Origin: Ramlibacter sp.
GTDB lineage: Bacteria; Pseudomonadota; Gammaproteobacteria; Burkholderiales; Burkholderiaceae_C
NCBI GenBank assembly: GCA_016713005.1
Contig: JADJPY010000011.1
Coordinates: 1 to 64,000, forward strand
Direction: 5' to 3'
Length of the DNA: 64,000 bases
The notes beneath the pieces were generated by a model. It saw nothing but the letters and a program-made list of their open reading frames with translations, searched no databases and was not told the DNA's origin. Made by a program: the position numbers and the translations under genes. Below are positions 1-9,631 of the stretch, piece after piece (position 1 is the stretch's first letter; each line of letters begins with the position of its first letter).

Positions 1-658
1 GCAACGACCCCATCATCGTGATGGAAGATGCCGACATTGATGAGGCCTCTACCCTGGCGGTTCCGGGCGGCTACAAGAATTCGGGCCAGCGCTGCACCGC
101 CATCAAGCGCATGCTGGTGCACGAGTCGGTGGCCAGTCGGTTCGTGGAGCAGCTCGTCGCGAAAACGGGTGCCTGGAAATACGGCGATCCGATGGACAAG
201 TCCAACGACATGGGCACAGTCATCGACGAGCCGGCAGCGATGCTGTTTGAGTCGCGGGTGAACGAGGCCGTAGCCCAGGGGGCAAGATTGCTTGCCGGCA
301 ACCAGCGCCGGGCGCGCTGTACGCACCCACCGTGCTCGACAACGTGGACCCGCGCATGACGGTCGCGCTGGAGGAAACTTCGGCCCGGTGTCGCCCGTCA
401 TCCGCTTCCGCGACATTGATGAAGCCATCCGCATCTCCAACGGCACGGCCTATGGCCTGAGCAGTGCGGGTCTGCACCAACCGGCTTGACTACATCACCC
501 GCTTTGTGAACGAGCTGCAGGTGGGTACTGTGAATGTGCGCGAGGTACCGGGCTACCGGCTGGAACTCACCCCCTTCGGAGGCATCAAGGACTCGGGCCT
601 GGGCTACAAGGAGGGCGTGCAGGAGGCCATCAAGAGCTTTACCAACATCAAGACCTAG
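1..658 (+). pseudogene. phnY: Phosphonoacetaldehyde dehydrogenase (C-terminal part, frame broken)
   Basis: This is the C-terminal part of an NAD-dependent aldehyde dehydrogenase whose start lies before the window. The catalytic cysteine segment NSGQRCTA, the GTVI stretch, ETFGPVSPVI and the end motif PFGGIKDSGLGYKEG are all present. The wording VCTNRLDYITRFVNEL and NVREVPGYRLE matches what I remember of phosphonoacetaldehyde dehydrogenases, which oxidise phosphonoacetaldehyde to phosphonoacetate. The reading frame changes three times, near 312, 383 and 468. Two of these lie in short G or T runs and look like one-base indels, and conserved residues continue straight across each break. An HD-domain phosphonate-associated gene lies 2 kb downstream. 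The frame damage may be sequencing error rather than true loss. Confidence 0.75.
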
Positions 659-666
659 TCCCTCCC

Positions 667-2594
667 ATGGTAGTCAACCTGTTGCGGGCCATCGGTGCCG
701 CCGTACGCTTACATCCCGTGGTCACCGCACTGGCCGTGCTGGTACTGGCGCGTGGCCTAATTTTGGCGGTGTTGATGTTTTCCCTGCCGGTCCCACTTGA
801 GTCGGCCTTGACCGGCCTCCTGGTCAACGTCCTGTACTACACCGCCGAACTGGTTGTACTTGGTTTTGTATTGCTGTGGATCTGGGAGTTGCCCCGGGCG
901 GGTCGGGCAATCGGCATCTTGGTGGCGATGATCGCCCTGCCCCTGATCCTGTTCCTGTCCATTCTGGACCCGATCCTCTACCGGGTGATCGGAGACCGGC
1001 TGTCGCCTTCCGTTTTGCGCCAATTCGCAGGTTGGGACCTGTTCGTTTCAGACTACTTCTGGGCCCCGGTACGTGCGTATTGGTTCGCCGTGCTGCCCGG
1101 TGTGCTGCTGCTGGCGGGGTTTCTGATCGGACTGGGCTGGTTTCTGATGAGGCACCGTCGGGTCCAGTTGCGCCCCCGGATCGCGAGCCTGGATCTCGGT
1201 TGGACTGGCCGTGGTCTGGATGAACGTGGCCGGCCAGCCACTCAAGCTTTATCTGCTGGAGCCGGTGGAAGTGCTCTTTGCACGCGAACTAGCGCGTATG
1301 GACGCCGAGCAATTCGGGCCGGATGAGGAGCGCGCTGCTGCACAGTCACTTCGTACCTTTCTTGGACTGCCGGGGGGAGCACGCTGGCTGGACGAACGCT
1401 ATCCGCTGGTGTACGGCTCGACGGCGCAATCCCTTCCGATGCTGGTCCGGACGCGCCTGACTTGTTCCTTGTCGTAGTGGAATCCATGCGCGGCGAAAGC
1501 ATGCCATGGGGCAATCCCGGTGGGGCTCGGGTGGTGGAGATGCCCAACCTCCAAGCGTTGGCGGCAAGGTCAATTGTGTTCCCGAACTTCATGTCGAATG
1601 GCTTTCCCAGTGCTGTCGGGTATGTCAGCCTGTCGCAGGCGGCATGGCCCCATCTGCGAAAGCGCATTGCCAGCGAACATACCCACATCGCGCTTGACGA
1701 TCTGGCGGTGCGGCTCAGCTCACTGGTACCGTACGCTGCACGCGGAAGCTTGGCCAACCCTGGACAAGACCCGGCACTGGCTAAAGGGCTACACCGCGAG
1801 CATCGAGCTGGGGCCAAGACGGATACCCAATACGGAGCGTTACCTCGTGAACGAGACCATTCGCGTTCTCGACGCCGGGATCGCGAGGATCAACGCAAGC
1901 CGGTGTTTGCAATCATCCTGACGCCCAATCCGCACCTTCCGTACCAAACACCCGACGACCGGACAGACAAGCTGCACCACGGCCCTCGCTTCCTGAGAAC
2001 TACCGCTCCGGCATGCGCTACGTGGACCACCACCCTGGTCGCCTTCTGGATCACCTGGGTCGCCGGGACCGGGCCAATCGAACGGTGGTGATGATCACGG
2101 GCGACCACGCCAACTTTCTGGACCAGGAGAAGTCGACGGGCATGCCCGTGAACGACACAGTCTGGACCAGCGCTGTGATCTCAGGTCCCCGGAATTTGGT
2201 GGGAGAACCACGCATCGTGACCGACACGGCCAGCCAGATCGATATCGCGCCCACGTTTCTGGCGTTGGCAGGTGACCGGCGTCCCAGTGCCAGTCTGGGA
2301 AGGGCACTTCTGGCCGCGGACGCACGACCCAACCCGGGAGTGATTGCAATCCGCAGCGGCGGCCTGCGCTGGGAGCGGGGCGACACCGGGCAGATGCTGG
2401 ACCCTCGTCTGCCGGCAGGAGCCTGGCCCAGCGAGCGATTCCCCCAGCCGGCGACCGCATCCAACCGTCCGGTTCCGACACCCCTCGAGATAGTTGGCCA
2501 TGCACGGCTGTGGTCCTATTTGTTGGACGGCAACCGGGTGTGGCACCCCGATTTCCTTCGTGGCGCCCTACCGCCCGAAGCGCCGGCTCAGTGA
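667..2594 (+). pseudogene. Membrane-anchored sulfatase/LTA-synthase-like hydrolase (frame broken)
   Basis: The N-terminal ~170 residues are mostly hydrophobic, with about five membrane spans. The rest has the alkaline-phosphatase/sulfatase fold: VVVESMRGES (first metal site), MPNLQALAARS, a candidate nucleophile region NGFPSAVG, ITGDHANF (metal site) and QIDIAPTFLALAG. This layout is that of LtaS/OpgB-type enzymes, which transfer or cleave phosphoglycerol or phosphoethanolamine groups at the outer face of the inner membrane. The frame shifts about five times (near 1200, 1440, 1725, 1895 and 1990), so no intact product is encoded as read. It starts 8 bases after the aldehyde dehydrogenase and probably belongs to the same transcription unit. 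The substrate is unknown. A role in phosphonate use is only suggested by position. Confidence 0.6.
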
Positions 2595-2618
2595 CAACGA
2601 CCAACGCTATGCACGCCC

Positions 2619-3163
2619 ATGTTGAGTCTTCATGATATTGAACAGCTGTTCGCTGCACGCGGAGGCGAGCAGTATGCCGGCGAACCTGTTACCCAACTCG
2701 AGCACGCACTTCAGTGCGCCGTTGGCCGAGAACAGCAACGCCGACGACTCCCTTGTGACGGCAGCGCTGCTGCACGACCTCGGCCACCTGTTGCACGACC
2801 TGGGCGCCACGCCCACGCTCCAGGGGGTGGACGACGTTCACCAGTACCGCGCCCTGCCGTTCCTGCGCGGCCTGTTTGGCGATGCGGTTCTGGACCCGAT
2901 CTGTTGCATGTTGACGCCAAGCGCTACCTCTGCGCGACCCGCCCCGACTACTTTGCCGCCCTGTCGGACGACCCAAGCGTTCGCTGGCACTGCAAGGCGG
3001 CATTTACTCGGCCAGTCAGGCCGACAGCTTCATCCGCCTCCCTGGCGCAGACGCCGCCGTGCGTTTGCGCGTCTGGGACGATTTGGCCAAGGAAGACGGT
3101 CTGGCCACGCCGCCGCTGTCGCACTTCCTGGATCGGGCGCGGCGCTGCGTCGTCGCTTCATGA
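2619..3163 (+). pseudogene. Phosphonate-degradation-associated HD-domain protein (frame broken)
   Basis: Pieced together across three frames, this is a ~180-residue HD-domain protein. It begins MLSLHDIEQLFAARG, continues QYAGEPVTQLEHALQCA and ALLHDLGHLLHD (the HD metal motif), and goes on HVDAKRYLCA and LQGGIYSASQAD, ending near LSHFLDRARRC. This is the pattern of the HD family associated with phosphonate degradation operons, related to the di-iron oxygenase PhnZ that cleaves hydroxyphosphonates. Breaks lie near 2722, 2903 and 2978. The stop at 3161-3163 overlaps the ATG of the next gene at 3160, which supports an operon. Together with the aldehyde dehydrogenase it marks this region as a phosphonate-use cluster. 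Whether it acts as oxygenase or phosphohydrolase cannot be decided. Confidence 0.7.
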
Positions 3164-3990
3164 CGCTCACCTGAGCGTGGTGGCCGCCGTGCTCTTCGGC
3201 GCGCTGCTGCACGCCAGCTGCAACGCGCTAGTCAAATCCAGCGCGGACAAGGCACTGGACACAGCCGTCAATCACCTTGTGCGCTCCTTCATAGGCCTGC
3301 CTCTGGTGCTGATTACCGGTTTGCCGCCGGCGGCCGCTTGGCCGTACATCGGCGCATCAGTGGTCATCCACATCGGTTACTACATCGCGCTGACAGGCGC
3401 GTACAAGCACGGCGACCTGGGCCTGACGTACCCATTGATGCGTGGCGTGGGGTCATGCTGGTGGCCTTGTCGGCCACCTTTACGCTGGGCGAAACGCTCA
3501 CGCCCGTTGCCTGGGCGGGTGTGCTGGGCGTGTGCAGCGGTGTGCTGGTGCTTGGCCGTCGCGCGCGCACTGGACCAGCCAAGGCCGTCGCCTTTGCGCT
3601 GGTCAACGCGGTGGTCATCGCCATCTACACCGTGGTTGATGCGGGCGGGCGCGCGCGGCTGTGCAGGGCGGCGGCAATGCCTTGCAGTATGTTGCGATGC
3701 TCTTTGTGCTGGACGGCTGGCCGTTCGCGCTGATCGTGCTGAGCCGTCGCGGCCTTGCCGTGGCACTGCCCTATGCCAGGGCCAGACTGCCGGTGGCCTT
3801 CGTGGGCGCGGCGGCGTCACTGGGCTCGTACGGCATCGCGCTGTGGGCCATGACCCGTGCCCCTGTGGCCACAGTGGCCGCCCTGCGTGAAACGTCCGTG
3901 CTGTTTGCTGCTCTGCTGGGCAGCTGGTTCCTGAAGGAAGCCTTCACCACACGTCGCGCCGTCGGAACCGGCGTGATCCTGGCCGGGTGA
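3160..3990 (+). pseudogene. DMT-superfamily (EamA-type) permease (frame broken)
   Basis: An integral membrane protein of about ten predicted spans with the two-repeat EamA layout. The first half runs from LSVVAAVLFGALLHASCNALVKSS to GDLGLTYPLMRGV. The second half includes VAALRETSVLFAALLGSWFLKE, the usual second-repeat signature. The start at 3160 (MTLT) overlaps the preceding stop as ATGA but needs a one-base correction near 3172. Further breaks lie near 3455 and 3650. It probably moves a small organic metabolite of the cluster, possibly an (amino)phosphonate, but the family is too broad to say. Position inside the phosphonate neighbourhood is the only evidence for substrate. Confidence 0.6.
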
Positions 3991-4014
3991 TGGCTCTGCG
4001 AATGGGGTAATCGA

Positions 4015-6437
4015 ATGACCTTTCCGACTCATGTGCAAACCGTGATTGTGGGCGGCGGCATTGCCGGCTGCTCCACCGCCTATCACCCGTCCAGGTTGGG
4101 CCATACCGATGTGCTGCTGCTGGAACAGGGCAAGCTCACCAGCGGCACCACCGGCACGCTGCCGGCCTGGTGGGACAGATGCGGCCAAACCGCAGCATGA
4201 CCGCCATGAGCAAGTACGGCATCGAACTGTATTCCACGCTTGAGCAGGAAACCGGCCTGGCCACAGGCTGGAAACAATGCGGCAGCGTGAACGTGGCCCG
4301 CACGCCCGAGCGACTGAAGGTGCTGCGCAAGCAGGTGGCACTGGCCCACAGTTTCGGCGTGGAATGCCACGAAATATCGCCTGCCGAGGCTGGCGACAAG
4401 TACCCCGTGATGCGCACGGACGACCTGGCCGGTGCGATCTGGCTGCCTGGGGATGGCAAGGCCAATCCTGCAGACCTGTGCATGTCGCTTGCCCGGGGAG
4501 CGCGCAACCGGGGCGTGAAGATCGTTGAGGGCGTTGAAGTGACAGGCGTGGTCGTGGAACACGACAGGGCGGCTGGCGTGCGTGTCAGGCACGACGGCGT
4601 CGAGCACGTGGTGTATTGCGAGACCGTCGTCAATTGCGCTGGCCAGTGGGCGCGGCAGTTTGGGCGGCTGGCGGGCGTGAACGTGCCGCTGTATTCGGCC
4701 GAGCATTTCTACATCGTGACTGGGCGAATTCCCGGCGTGCACCCCATGCTGCCCGTCATGCGTGACCCGGACGGCTACATCTACTACAAGGAAGAAGTTG
4801 GCGGGCTGGTCATGGGTGGCTTTGAACCCCGGGCCAAGCCCTGGAAGATGGACCCGATCCCCAGCACCTTCCAGTTCGAATTGCTGGACGAGGACTGGGA
4901 CCAGTTCGAGATCCTGATGACCAATGCCATGCACCGCACGCCCTGCCTGGAGACTGCAGAAATAAAGATGCTGCTCAACGGCCCCGAGAGCTTCACGCCC
5001 GACGGCAATTTCATCCTGGGCGAGGCGCCTGAGCTGCGGGGTTACTTTGTATGCGCCGGCTTCAATTCGGCGGGTATTGCCAACAGCGGCGGGGCAGGCC
5101 GCCTGGTGGCCGAATGGATCGTGGGTGGCGAACCCAGCATGGATCTTTGGGAGGTGGACATACGCCGTTTTGGCGCATTCACCGGCAACCGCAAGGCGCT
5201 GGCCGGGCGTACCGGCGAAACGCTGGGCCTGCACTACGCGATGCGCTGGCCCCGGCAGGAGCTGGAGACCGCACGCCCGCTGCGCACTTCTGCGCTGTAC
5301 GACCTGCTGGCCGCCAAGGGCGCCGAGTTTGGCAGCAAGAACGGCTGGGAGCGGGTCAACTATTTCAAACCCGAAGGTCAGTCGCGCCCTGAATACACGC
5401 TGGGCAAGCCTGGCTGGTTGCCCTGGATGCAGGCCGAACAGAGGGCCACGCGTGAAGCGGTTGCCCTGTACGACCAGACTTCGTTCAGCAAGCTGCTTGT
5501 GCAGGGTCGCGACGCCCTGGGTGTTCTGCAGCGCCTGTGCGCCAACGAAATGGATGTGCCTGTCGGCAAGATGGTCTACACGCCCATGCTGAATGCACGG
5601 GGCGGCATCGAGAGCGACCTGACGGTCATGCGTCTGGCCCGGGAGAAATTCCTCATCGTCACCGGATCCGCCCAGACCGTGCGGGACATGGACTGGATCG
5701 GACGGCAGATCGAGCTCCGAAGACCACGCGGTGCTGACCGACGTTTCCGGGCAGTACAGCGTGCTGTCTGTCATGGGTCCGAAGGCCCGCGAACTGTTGG
5801 CCCGGGTGAGCCCGGACGACCTCTCCCCGAGGGCCTAAAATTCTCCTGGACCAAAGAGATTGACCTGGGGCACGCCCGCGTGCGCGCTGCACGCATGAGC
5901 TACGTGGGCGGACCTGGCTTTGAGCTGTATGTGCCTGTGGAAATGGCGCGCCATGTTTACCTTGCGTTGCACGAAGCCGGTGCCGAGCTGGGCCTGAGAG
6001 ACGCCGGCTACTACGCCCTTGACGCCCTGCGCATCGAACAGGGCCGTCGCGCATGGGGCGCAGAGCTCGGTCCTGACGAAACGCCGTGGGAGGCGGGTCT
6101 GGCCTTCAGTGTGCGGCTGGACAAGCCCGCACGCTTCGTGGGCCGGGAGGCCTTGCTGGCCGCACAGGGCAAGCCACTGCGCAAGAAACTCGTGACGCTG
6201 GTCTTTCAGGATCCGGCGGTTCAGGCCTGGGGTGGAGAGCCCATCGTTGTGGACAACGAAACTGTCGGGGAGATTTCGTCTGCGGGCTGGAGCCCGCTCG
6301 CGGGCGCCTGCGTGGCACTCGGCTACGTTCGGGGAACAGCTGCGTTGCAGGTGCACACCGGCACGCCTGCGCACGCCATCCTGTGGGGAGACCGTGCAGC
6401 GGTGACCCTTCACGACCGGTGGCCGGCTCAGCCTTAA
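4015..6437 (+). pseudogene. FAD-dependent oxidoreductase with GcvT domain (sarcosine/dimethylglycine dehydrogenase-like; frame broken)
   Basis: The first ~370 residues form a DAO-type FAD domain (dinucleotide fold VIVGGGIAGCSTAYH, then SGTT). The rest is an aminomethyltransferase (GcvT) domain with C-terminal barrel. This two-part layout belongs to dimethylglycine and sarcosine dehydrogenases, which N-demethylate amines and pass the one-carbon unit to tetrahydrofolate. One base seems missing near 4151, where the usual SGTTWHAAGLVG reads out of frame. Two further shifts near 5715 and 5827 cancel each other and hide about 36 conserved GcvT residues (DHAVLTDVSGQYSVLSVMGP in the other frame). With phosphonate genes upstream, an N-methylated aminophosphonate is a possible substrate, but this is speculation. 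Confidence 0.7.
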
Positions 6438-6444
6438 GCCGGAA

Positions 6445-6510
6445 GCGCTATCATTTTAATAGCTGCATAACAAGCATGGACGGGGGCTGGAGCCCAATTT
6501 CTTCCAGAAA
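6445..6510 (+). repeat. Dispersed palindrome-ended repeat, copy 1 (intergenic)
   Basis: This copy begins with an inverted pair GCTAT/ATAGC (6447-6451 and 6459-6463) and ends with GACGGGGGCTGGAGCCCAATTT. It is the first of seven related ~60-bp elements in the window. It lies between the flavoenzyme and the ABC exporter. Repeats of this general form are common in Comamonadaceae genomes, but their function is not known to me. Confidence 0.75.
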
Positions 6511-6579
6511 TCCGGCACAGGCTCCCCAGCCGGCGCATGCAACGCCTTGCGGCACAATACGGGCTGCTCCGGGCCCCCG

Positions 6580-8054
6580 ATGATCCTCAAGACACTCTCC
6601 GAAATCCGCAACCTGTTTGACGCCGAAGACCGGCGGCAATGGCCCGTCCTGCTCGCTGCATCGCTGCTGGTGGGCCTGTCGCGCAGCCTTGTGCTGGCGA
6701 CAACCAACTCGGCCATCGCGGCCTACGGCAAAGGCGAGCCCTACCTCCACTACCTGTGGGCGGTAGGCGCACTCGCCATCGCTGCCGTCGGGATTGGCTA
6801 CTTTTCGGCCATCCGCGGGCAGATTGTGTCCTCGCGCATGGGCATTCGCCTTCGCAACCGCCTGCTTCAGCGGCTGCGTGCGTCCAACCTGCGCATGATC
6901 GAACGCGTTGGCCCCGACCAGTTGCACTGGCACCTGATGCACACCGTCCGTACATTGGCCAGCACGTACGGAACCTTGCTGGGGTTCGTGGGCGCCATCG
7001 TCATGCTTGCGTTCAACTTTGCCTACATCGGCTGGCTTTCGCCCTGGGGGCTGCTGATGGCGCTCATCATCACCGTGGTCGGGGTCAGTGTCCACTTCCG
7101 TCAGGAACGCCTCAACATGGAGCCCCAGCGCCGGCTGGACCAGCTCTCCAACACGTCCTCTGCGAGACACCGTGAGTTCATCCGCGGGTACAAGGAATTG
7201 CGGCTGTCCGCCGCGAAGTCGTCGGACCAGCAAGCCCAGATCGACCAGATCAACCAGGAAATCCAGGCCGAAGGCCTCAAGGTCGCCCGCATTTCCTCCA
7301 AGGGCTCGCTCGTGACCTATTTTTTCCAGCTGATCATGATGATGGCGGTGGCCTTTGCCCTGCCGGCGCTGACGCAGCTGGATGCGGTGACCGTGATGCA
7401 GCTGTTGACGGCCATCCTGTTCACGGTAGGTCCGCTGGAGAGCGCCGTCGGTGCCTTTCCGGGATTCGTGCAGGCGCGCGTCGCCCTCAACAACCTGCAT
7501 CTCATCGAATTGGTGGCAACGGCTCCGGCAAGACGGTGTTGATGCGGGTCCTTACGGGGCTGTATCAGCCTGTGGGAGGTCAGATCCTGTTCAATGGCAG
7601 TCCGGTCGCGGATGATCAGCGCCAAGCCTACAGGGAGCAGTTCAGCACGGTCTTCAATGATTTTCACCTGTTCCAGGAGTTGCTGGGCCACCGGGAGCTT
7701 TCAGCCGAGCGGGTCGATGCCTTGTTGAAGGTGCTGGCTCTCGAAGGCAAGACCACTTATGAAGACGGCCGTTTCTCCACAGTGTCGCTGTCCACGGGCC
7801 AGCGCAAGCGACTGGCCTATGTGGTGGCGCTGCTGGATGAACGTCCTGTCTACGTACTGGACGAATTCGGAGCCGAGCAGGACCCGATCAGCCGTCGTCG
7901 TTTCTATGACGAGTGGCTTCCGGCCCTCAAGGCCGCAGGCAAGACTGTGGTCGTTGTCACACACGATGACGCCTACTTCGACCACTGTGACCGGCTGGTG
8001 AAAATGGATTTTGGCCGGATCGCGGACATTCACCAATTCCAGCGCGACGCATGA
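6580..8054 (+). pseudogene. ABC exporter, membrane and ATPase domains fused (cyclic-peptide exporter type), with internal deletion
   Basis: The N-terminal ~300 residues form a six-helix ABC exporter membrane domain (EIRNLFDAEDRRQWPVLL onward). The C-terminal ~170 residues are an ATPase with Walker A GGNGSGKTV, signature LSTGQRKRLAY and Walker B VYVLDEFGAEQDP. This is the SyrD/PvdE-like family that exports cyclic peptides or siderophores. At about 7511 the membrane domain (ending NNLHLIE) runs directly into the Walker A glycines in another frame. Roughly 60 residues that normally form the linker and first ATPase strands are absent, so as read the protein cannot work. Its stop overlaps the next start (ATGA at 8051). 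No peptide synthetase is nearby, so a glycolipid flippase role within this locus is an inference. Confidence 0.7.
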
Positions 8055-9631
8055 AGCCCGCAGACCTGGCAATACCGAAGGTCATTCACCAGACCTGGAA
8101 AAGTGCCGAACTGGAACAGCCCTTCAAATCTTTCCAGGCAAGCTGGCGGCTTCACCACCCCGAATGGGAATACCGGTTCTGGACGGATCAGGACCTAGAC
8201 GTCCTTGTCCAGACCCATGCCCCCGGCTTGTTGCAGCTGTACCGCGATTACCCGGACCCCATCTGCCGGATCGATCTGGCGCGCTACCTGATCCTGCATG
8301 TCCACGGCGGTCTGTACTGCGACATCGATTTCGAGTGTTTCCAGAACGTGGAGCGTCTTCTGGACGAAGCGGCTTTCGTTATCGGCTTGGAGCCGGACAG
8401 CCATGCCAGCGGGAACCCCAAATTTTCGGAACGCGGCCTGAGCCAGGTCCTGAGCCCTGCCTGGATGGCGTCGACTCCAGGTCATCCATTCATGCGGCAA
8501 GCCCTGGACGCGCTGCCTGGCACGGCGACGCAGGTCGATGTGCTGGACCGCACGGGTCCGTTCTTCCTGACGCGGGTGTTTCAGGAATTCGCGGCCCAGG
8601 AATCCATCCGGCTGGTCAGCGCCGACCTGCTGCATCCGTTTTCCAGTGAGGCCTGCTGGGACGGGGTAGCCACCGACTTCCTGCTGTGGGACGAGGCACG
8701 TGCCAAGGCCGTCGCTGCACACCATTGGGCGGGCACCTGGTTCCGGACCCCACCCCGTGCTGATCATCTGCGGGTACCGAGACGGCTAGATGTCCGGATC
8801 GGCCGCCCCGGACACTGGTCATTGCAACCGGTGGACATTTCCGCAGAGTTGGGCAGTCAGCATCAGCCGGTGATTTCGTGCCTGATGGTGACCAGGGACC
8901 GTTTCGAGCAGGCCCGTACCGCAATTGCCTGCTGGCAGACCCAGACTTGGCCCGCCAAGGAGATGGTGATCGTCGACGACGGCGACGACAACCGGTTGGC
9001 CGAGTGGATCGCAAGCACGGGCGACCCGGACATCAGAATCATCCGCCTGCCCGATGACGGCAGGACATTGGGTGCCTTGCGCAACATCGCTGTCCAGAAG
9101 TCCCGCGGCACCCTGGTCTGCCAGTGGGATGACGACGACCTGTACCACCCCCTTCGCCTGGAAATCCAGTGCCGGGCCTTGATTGCCACACAGTCGGACG
9201 CCTGCTTCCTGTCGATGTGGATGATGTGGTGGCCGAATGCGGGCCGTTTTGCAGCCTCACGAATTCATTCGTGGGAAGGATCAGTGCTGGCCAAGAAGAG
9301 AAAATTGCCGGCCTATCCTGAGTTGCGCCGCGGCGAGGATACCCCTGCGATCCGCAAACTGATCGCGAACAGCAAGGTCATCCACCTGGATCAGCCCAGC
9401 CTGTACCTGTATTGTGTCCACGGCAAGAACACCTGGGACAACCGCCACTTTGAGTCGATGTGGAACGAAGCCGTGCGCCACTACGAAGGGCGTGACGCAG
9501 CTGCCATCAAGTTGAAGTTGCAGCAGATGTACCCCGTCCTGAATGACGACTTTGTCTACCCGGCTCCGCAACACCGCGCCAAGGTGTCAGCGTGGGAACG
9601 ACTCAAGCGCCGGTTTGCCAGGCTGCCATGA
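8051..9631 (+). CDS. Two-domain glycosyltransferase, GT32 (DXD) fused to GT2
   Basis: A 526-residue protein. Residues ~8-105 form a GT32 Gly_transf_sug domain: IPKVIHQTWKS, WEYRFWTDQDLD, then ICRIDLARYLILHVHGG and the DXD motif YCDIDFE. Residues ~275-420 form a GT2 domain: VISCLMVTRDRFEQA, VIVDDGDD, LGALRNIAV and the DXD-like QWDDDDL. GT32 includes yeast Sur1/Csh1, which put mannose on inositol-phosphoceramide, and Och1. The wording here is closest to the Sur1 type as I recall it. The start overlaps the upstream ABC gene and the stop overlaps the next gene, both as ATGA, so the three form one operon. In this locus it probably adds two sugars to a lipid head group. Donor and acceptor are unproven. 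Confidence 0.8.
   Translation: MKPADLAIPKVIHQTWKSAELEQPFKSFQASWRLHHPEWEYRFWTDQDLDVLVQTHAPGLLQLYRDYPDPICRIDLARYLILHVHGGLYCDIDFECFQNVERLLDEAAFVIGLEPDSHASGNPKFSERGLSQVLSPAWMASTPGHPFMRQALDALPGTATQVDVLDRTGPFFLTRVFQEFAAQESIRLVSADLLHPFSSEACWDGVATDFLLWDEARAKAVAAHHWAGTWFRTPPRADHLRVPRRLDVRIGRPGHWSLQPVDISAELGSQHQPVISCLMVTRDRFEQARTAIACWQTQTWPAKEMVIVDDGDDNRLAEWIASTGDPDIRIIRLPDDGRTLGALRNIAVQKSRGTLVCQWDDDDLYHPLRLEIQCRALIATQSDACFLSMWMMWWPNAGRFAASRIHSWEGSVLAKKRKLPAYPELRRGEDTPAIRKLIANSKVIHLDQPSLYLYCVHGKNTWDNRHFESMWNEAVRHYEGRDAAAIKLKLQQMYPVLNDDFVYPAPQHRAKVSAWERLKRRFARLP

Noticed and set aside
4083..5774. A 563-codon open frame on the - strand over the flavoenzyme
   Set aside because: The + strand shows the FAD and GcvT motifs, while the minus frame has shadow composition.
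6580..8054. Siderophore or cyclic-peptide export by the ABC protein
   Set aside because: The family allows it, but no peptide synthetase or siderophore gene is in the window, so I did not assign that substrate.
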